This document shows positions 4,726-6,138 of a stretch of 6,138 nt of DNA, one piece after another (the stretch's first letter is position 1; the number at the start of each line of letters is the position of its first letter). A program made the position numbers and the translations under genes. This DNA is from Thermoplasmata archaeon UBA184 (GTDB taxonomy: Archaea; Thermoplasmatota; Thermoplasmata; Lutacidiplasmatales; UBA184), in assembly GCA_002495185.1 (NCBI GenBank), contig DAEB01000029.1, forward strand, positions 573-6,710, read 5' to 3'. The notes under the pieces were generated by a model. That model was given only the letters and a program-made list of their open reading frames with translations, did not search any database and was not told the origin of the DNA.

Positions 4726-6138
4726 ATGGCGGGGACTTACTCTCGATCGACGCAGGTCCTGGTCATCGGTGGTGGGCCCGGCGGCTACATGGCGGCGATC
4801 CGACTCGGCCAGCTCGGCCGCAAAGCGCTGGTCGTGGAACGGCAGGACCTCGGGGGCGAGTGCCTCAACCGAGGGTGCATCCCCTCGAAGGCGCTGGTCC
4901 ATGCTTCCCTCCTCTACCATTCGCTGAGAACCGAAGGCTCGGACGTGGGAGTGAGCGCCCCCGACGCCCGGTTCGACCTCCCCCAGGCGATGAAGTGGAA
5001 GGACGAGGTGGTCGGCCGAGAGCGACAGGGTGTGGCGTCGCTCCTCAAGTCGGCGGGGGCGACCGTGCTCACCGGGACGGCCCGGTTCACGGGTCCGAGG
5101 TCGGCCGATGTGAGCGCGCCCGACGGCGGACACGAACGGGTCGACTTCGAGCAGGCGATCATCGCGGCGGGGGCGACTCATGTCACGATCCCGGGCTTCG
5201 AAACGGATGGCGAGCGCGTCGTGAACGCGTGGGAGCTCCTCGCTCAGACGAGCCTTCCGCGCTCGATGCTCGTGCTCGGGGGCGGGGTCTCGGGCTGCGA
5301 GCTGGGCGAGTTCCTCGCTCGGGTCGGGGTCGAGGTGACGATCGTGGAGATGATGCCTCAGCTCCTGCCGGGGATGGAACCCGAACTCGCGCGCGAGCTC
5401 ACGGGCACTCTCGAGCGAATCGGTGTACGGGTCCGAGTCGGGTCGCGCGCCGTGGCCCTTCAACGCGACTCGACGTCGCTCACGATGACCGTGGAGGGCC
5501 CCGGAGGCAAGGAGGAACTCGTAGGAGAGCGGCTCTTCGTGACGATCGGGAAGCGACCTCGAACCCGCGACCTGGGGCTCGAGGAGGCGGGAATCGGTTT
5601 CGACGCGAAGAGCGGGTTCATCGCGGTCGACGACCAGCTTCGGACCAACCAGCCCCACATCTTCGCCGTGGGAGACGTCGCACGTCCCCCGATGCTGGCC
5701 CATAAGGCGTACCGCGAGGGAATCGTCGCCGCCGAAGCGGCTGCGGGACTGCCCACTCGATTCCAGTTTCATGCGATGCCCTCGGTGGTCTTCACGACCC
5801 CCGAGCTCGCCACCGTGGGACTCTCCTTGGCCGACGCCGGGGCCCACGGGTACGAGGCACGGGAGGCGAAGTTCCCCTATGTTGCCCTCGGACGGGCGCA
5901 CGCGAGCCACGCCGTGCAGGGTTGGGTCAAGATCGTCGGCGACAACAAGACCGGACGCGTTCTTGGGGTTCACTCCGCGGGGGAGGCGGTCGGAGAATAC
6001 ATCGCTGAAGCGGCTCACGCTATCGAGATGGGGTCGACCGTCCGCGACCTCGCCCTCACGATCCATCCGCACCCGACGTTCTCGGAGGCCCTGGGGGAGG
6101 CAGCGATGGCGTGGCTCGGCGAGCCGATGCACATCGCG
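4726..6138 (+). CDS. lpdA: Dihydrolipoamide dehydrogenase (E3), 3' end cut by the window
   Basis: This FAD-dependent disulfide oxidoreductase reoxidises the dihydrolipoyl arm of E2 and reduces NAD+. The frame is open for 471 codons to the last base. E3 proteins are usually about 460-480 residues, so little should be missing. In order: the FAD-binding dinucleotide fold VLVIGGGPGGY (11-21); the redox disulfide in GGECLNRGCIPSKAL, Cys46 and Cys51; the NAD-binding fold LVLGGGVSGCELG (182-194) with Glu208 at the end of the second strand, the acidic residue typical of NAD rather than NADP preference; the second FAD contact FAVGDV (313-318); and a dimerisation domain from about 345 with PSVVFTTPELATVG. 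The C-terminal HPHPTFSE (447-454) supplies the acid-base His449 and its partner Glu454. All catalytic residues are present, so the gene looks functional. ATG 4726 is preferred for its GGAGG; GTG 4711 would add five residues. It follows the second E1alpha by 11 bases. Confidence 0.95.
   Translation, partial: MAGTYSRSTQVLVIGGGPGGYMAAIRLGQLGRKALVVERQDLGGECLNRGCIPSKALVHASLLYHSLRTEGSDVGVSAPDARFDLPQAMKWKDEVVGRERQGVASLLKSAGATVLTGTARFTGPRSADVSAPDGGHERVDFEQAIIAAGATHVTIPGFETDGERVVNAWELLAQTSLPRSMLVLGGGVSGCELGEFLARVGVEVTIVEMMPQLLPGMEPELARELTGTLERIGVRVRVGSRAVALQRDSTSLTMTVEGPGGKEELVGERLFVTIGKRPRTRDLGLEEAGIGFDAKSGFIAVDDQLRTNQPHIFAVGDVARPPMLAHKAYREGIVAAEAAAGLPTRFQFHAMPSVVFTTPELATVGLSLADAGAHGYEAREAKFPYVALGRAHASHAVQGWVKIVGDNKTGRVLGVHSAGEAVGEYIAEAAHAIEMGSTVRDLALTIHPHPTFSEALGEAAMAWLGEPMHIA

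Noticed and set aside
4672..6132. Long open frame on the minus strand (486 codons) opposite E3
   Set aside because: The + strand frame encodes a full E3 with every catalytic motif. The minus frame has no recognisable domain and is the expected mirror of GC-rich codon use.

Overview
The window is a GC-rich stretch of prokaryotic DNA, read entirely on the + strand. It is almost filled by one compact operon for a 2-oxoacid dehydrogenase multienzyme complex of the branched-chain (BCKDH) type. The source looks more archaeal than bacterial. The first operon gene has no Shine-Dalgarno sequence but has a TATA-like box (CTTATATC) about 35 bases before its ATG, which implies a leader of only about 8-10 nt. 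The E1alpha-E1beta-E2-E3 order is also that of the known Thermoplasma acidophilum cluster. A GC-rich Thermoplasmatota-type archaeon would fit, but the sequence alone does not prove this.

Layout: (1) bases 1-192 are the last 63 codons of an upstream gene, probably a DEAD-box RNA helicase ending in an Arg/Pro-rich tail. (2) Bases 193-297 are the only intergenic region and carry the putative promoter. (3) 298-1377 is E1 alpha. (4) 1374-2351 is E1 beta. (5) 2361-3659 is E2, with one lipoyl domain, one peripheral-subunit-binding domain and a catalytic domain. (6) 3656-4714 is a second, divergent E1 alpha. (7) 4726 to the window end is E3, dihydrolipoamide dehydrogenase, which runs off the end lacking at most a few residues. 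Genes overlap as ATGA (298/1374 and E2/second E1 alpha) or are 9-11 bases apart, so a single translationally coupled transcript is likely.

How they work together: E1 (alpha2beta2, thiamine diphosphate) decarboxylates a 2-oxoacid and reductively acylates the lipoyl-lysine of E2. E2 passes the acyl group to CoA, and E3 reoxidises the dihydrolipoyl group with FAD and NAD+. Residues in E1 alpha, E1 beta and E2 point to branched-chain 2-oxoacids, perhaps also pyruvate, as substrates.

The unusual element is the second E1 alpha between E2 and E3, with no second E1 beta. It keeps the metal-binding Asp/Asn pair and the phosphorylation-loop His, but replaces a conserved diphosphate-contacting Tyr with Leu and differs around the active-site entrance. 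It could be an alternative alpha subunit competing for the single beta, a regulator, or the partner of a beta encoded elsewhere. No RNA genes, CRISPR arrays or mobile elements were seen.
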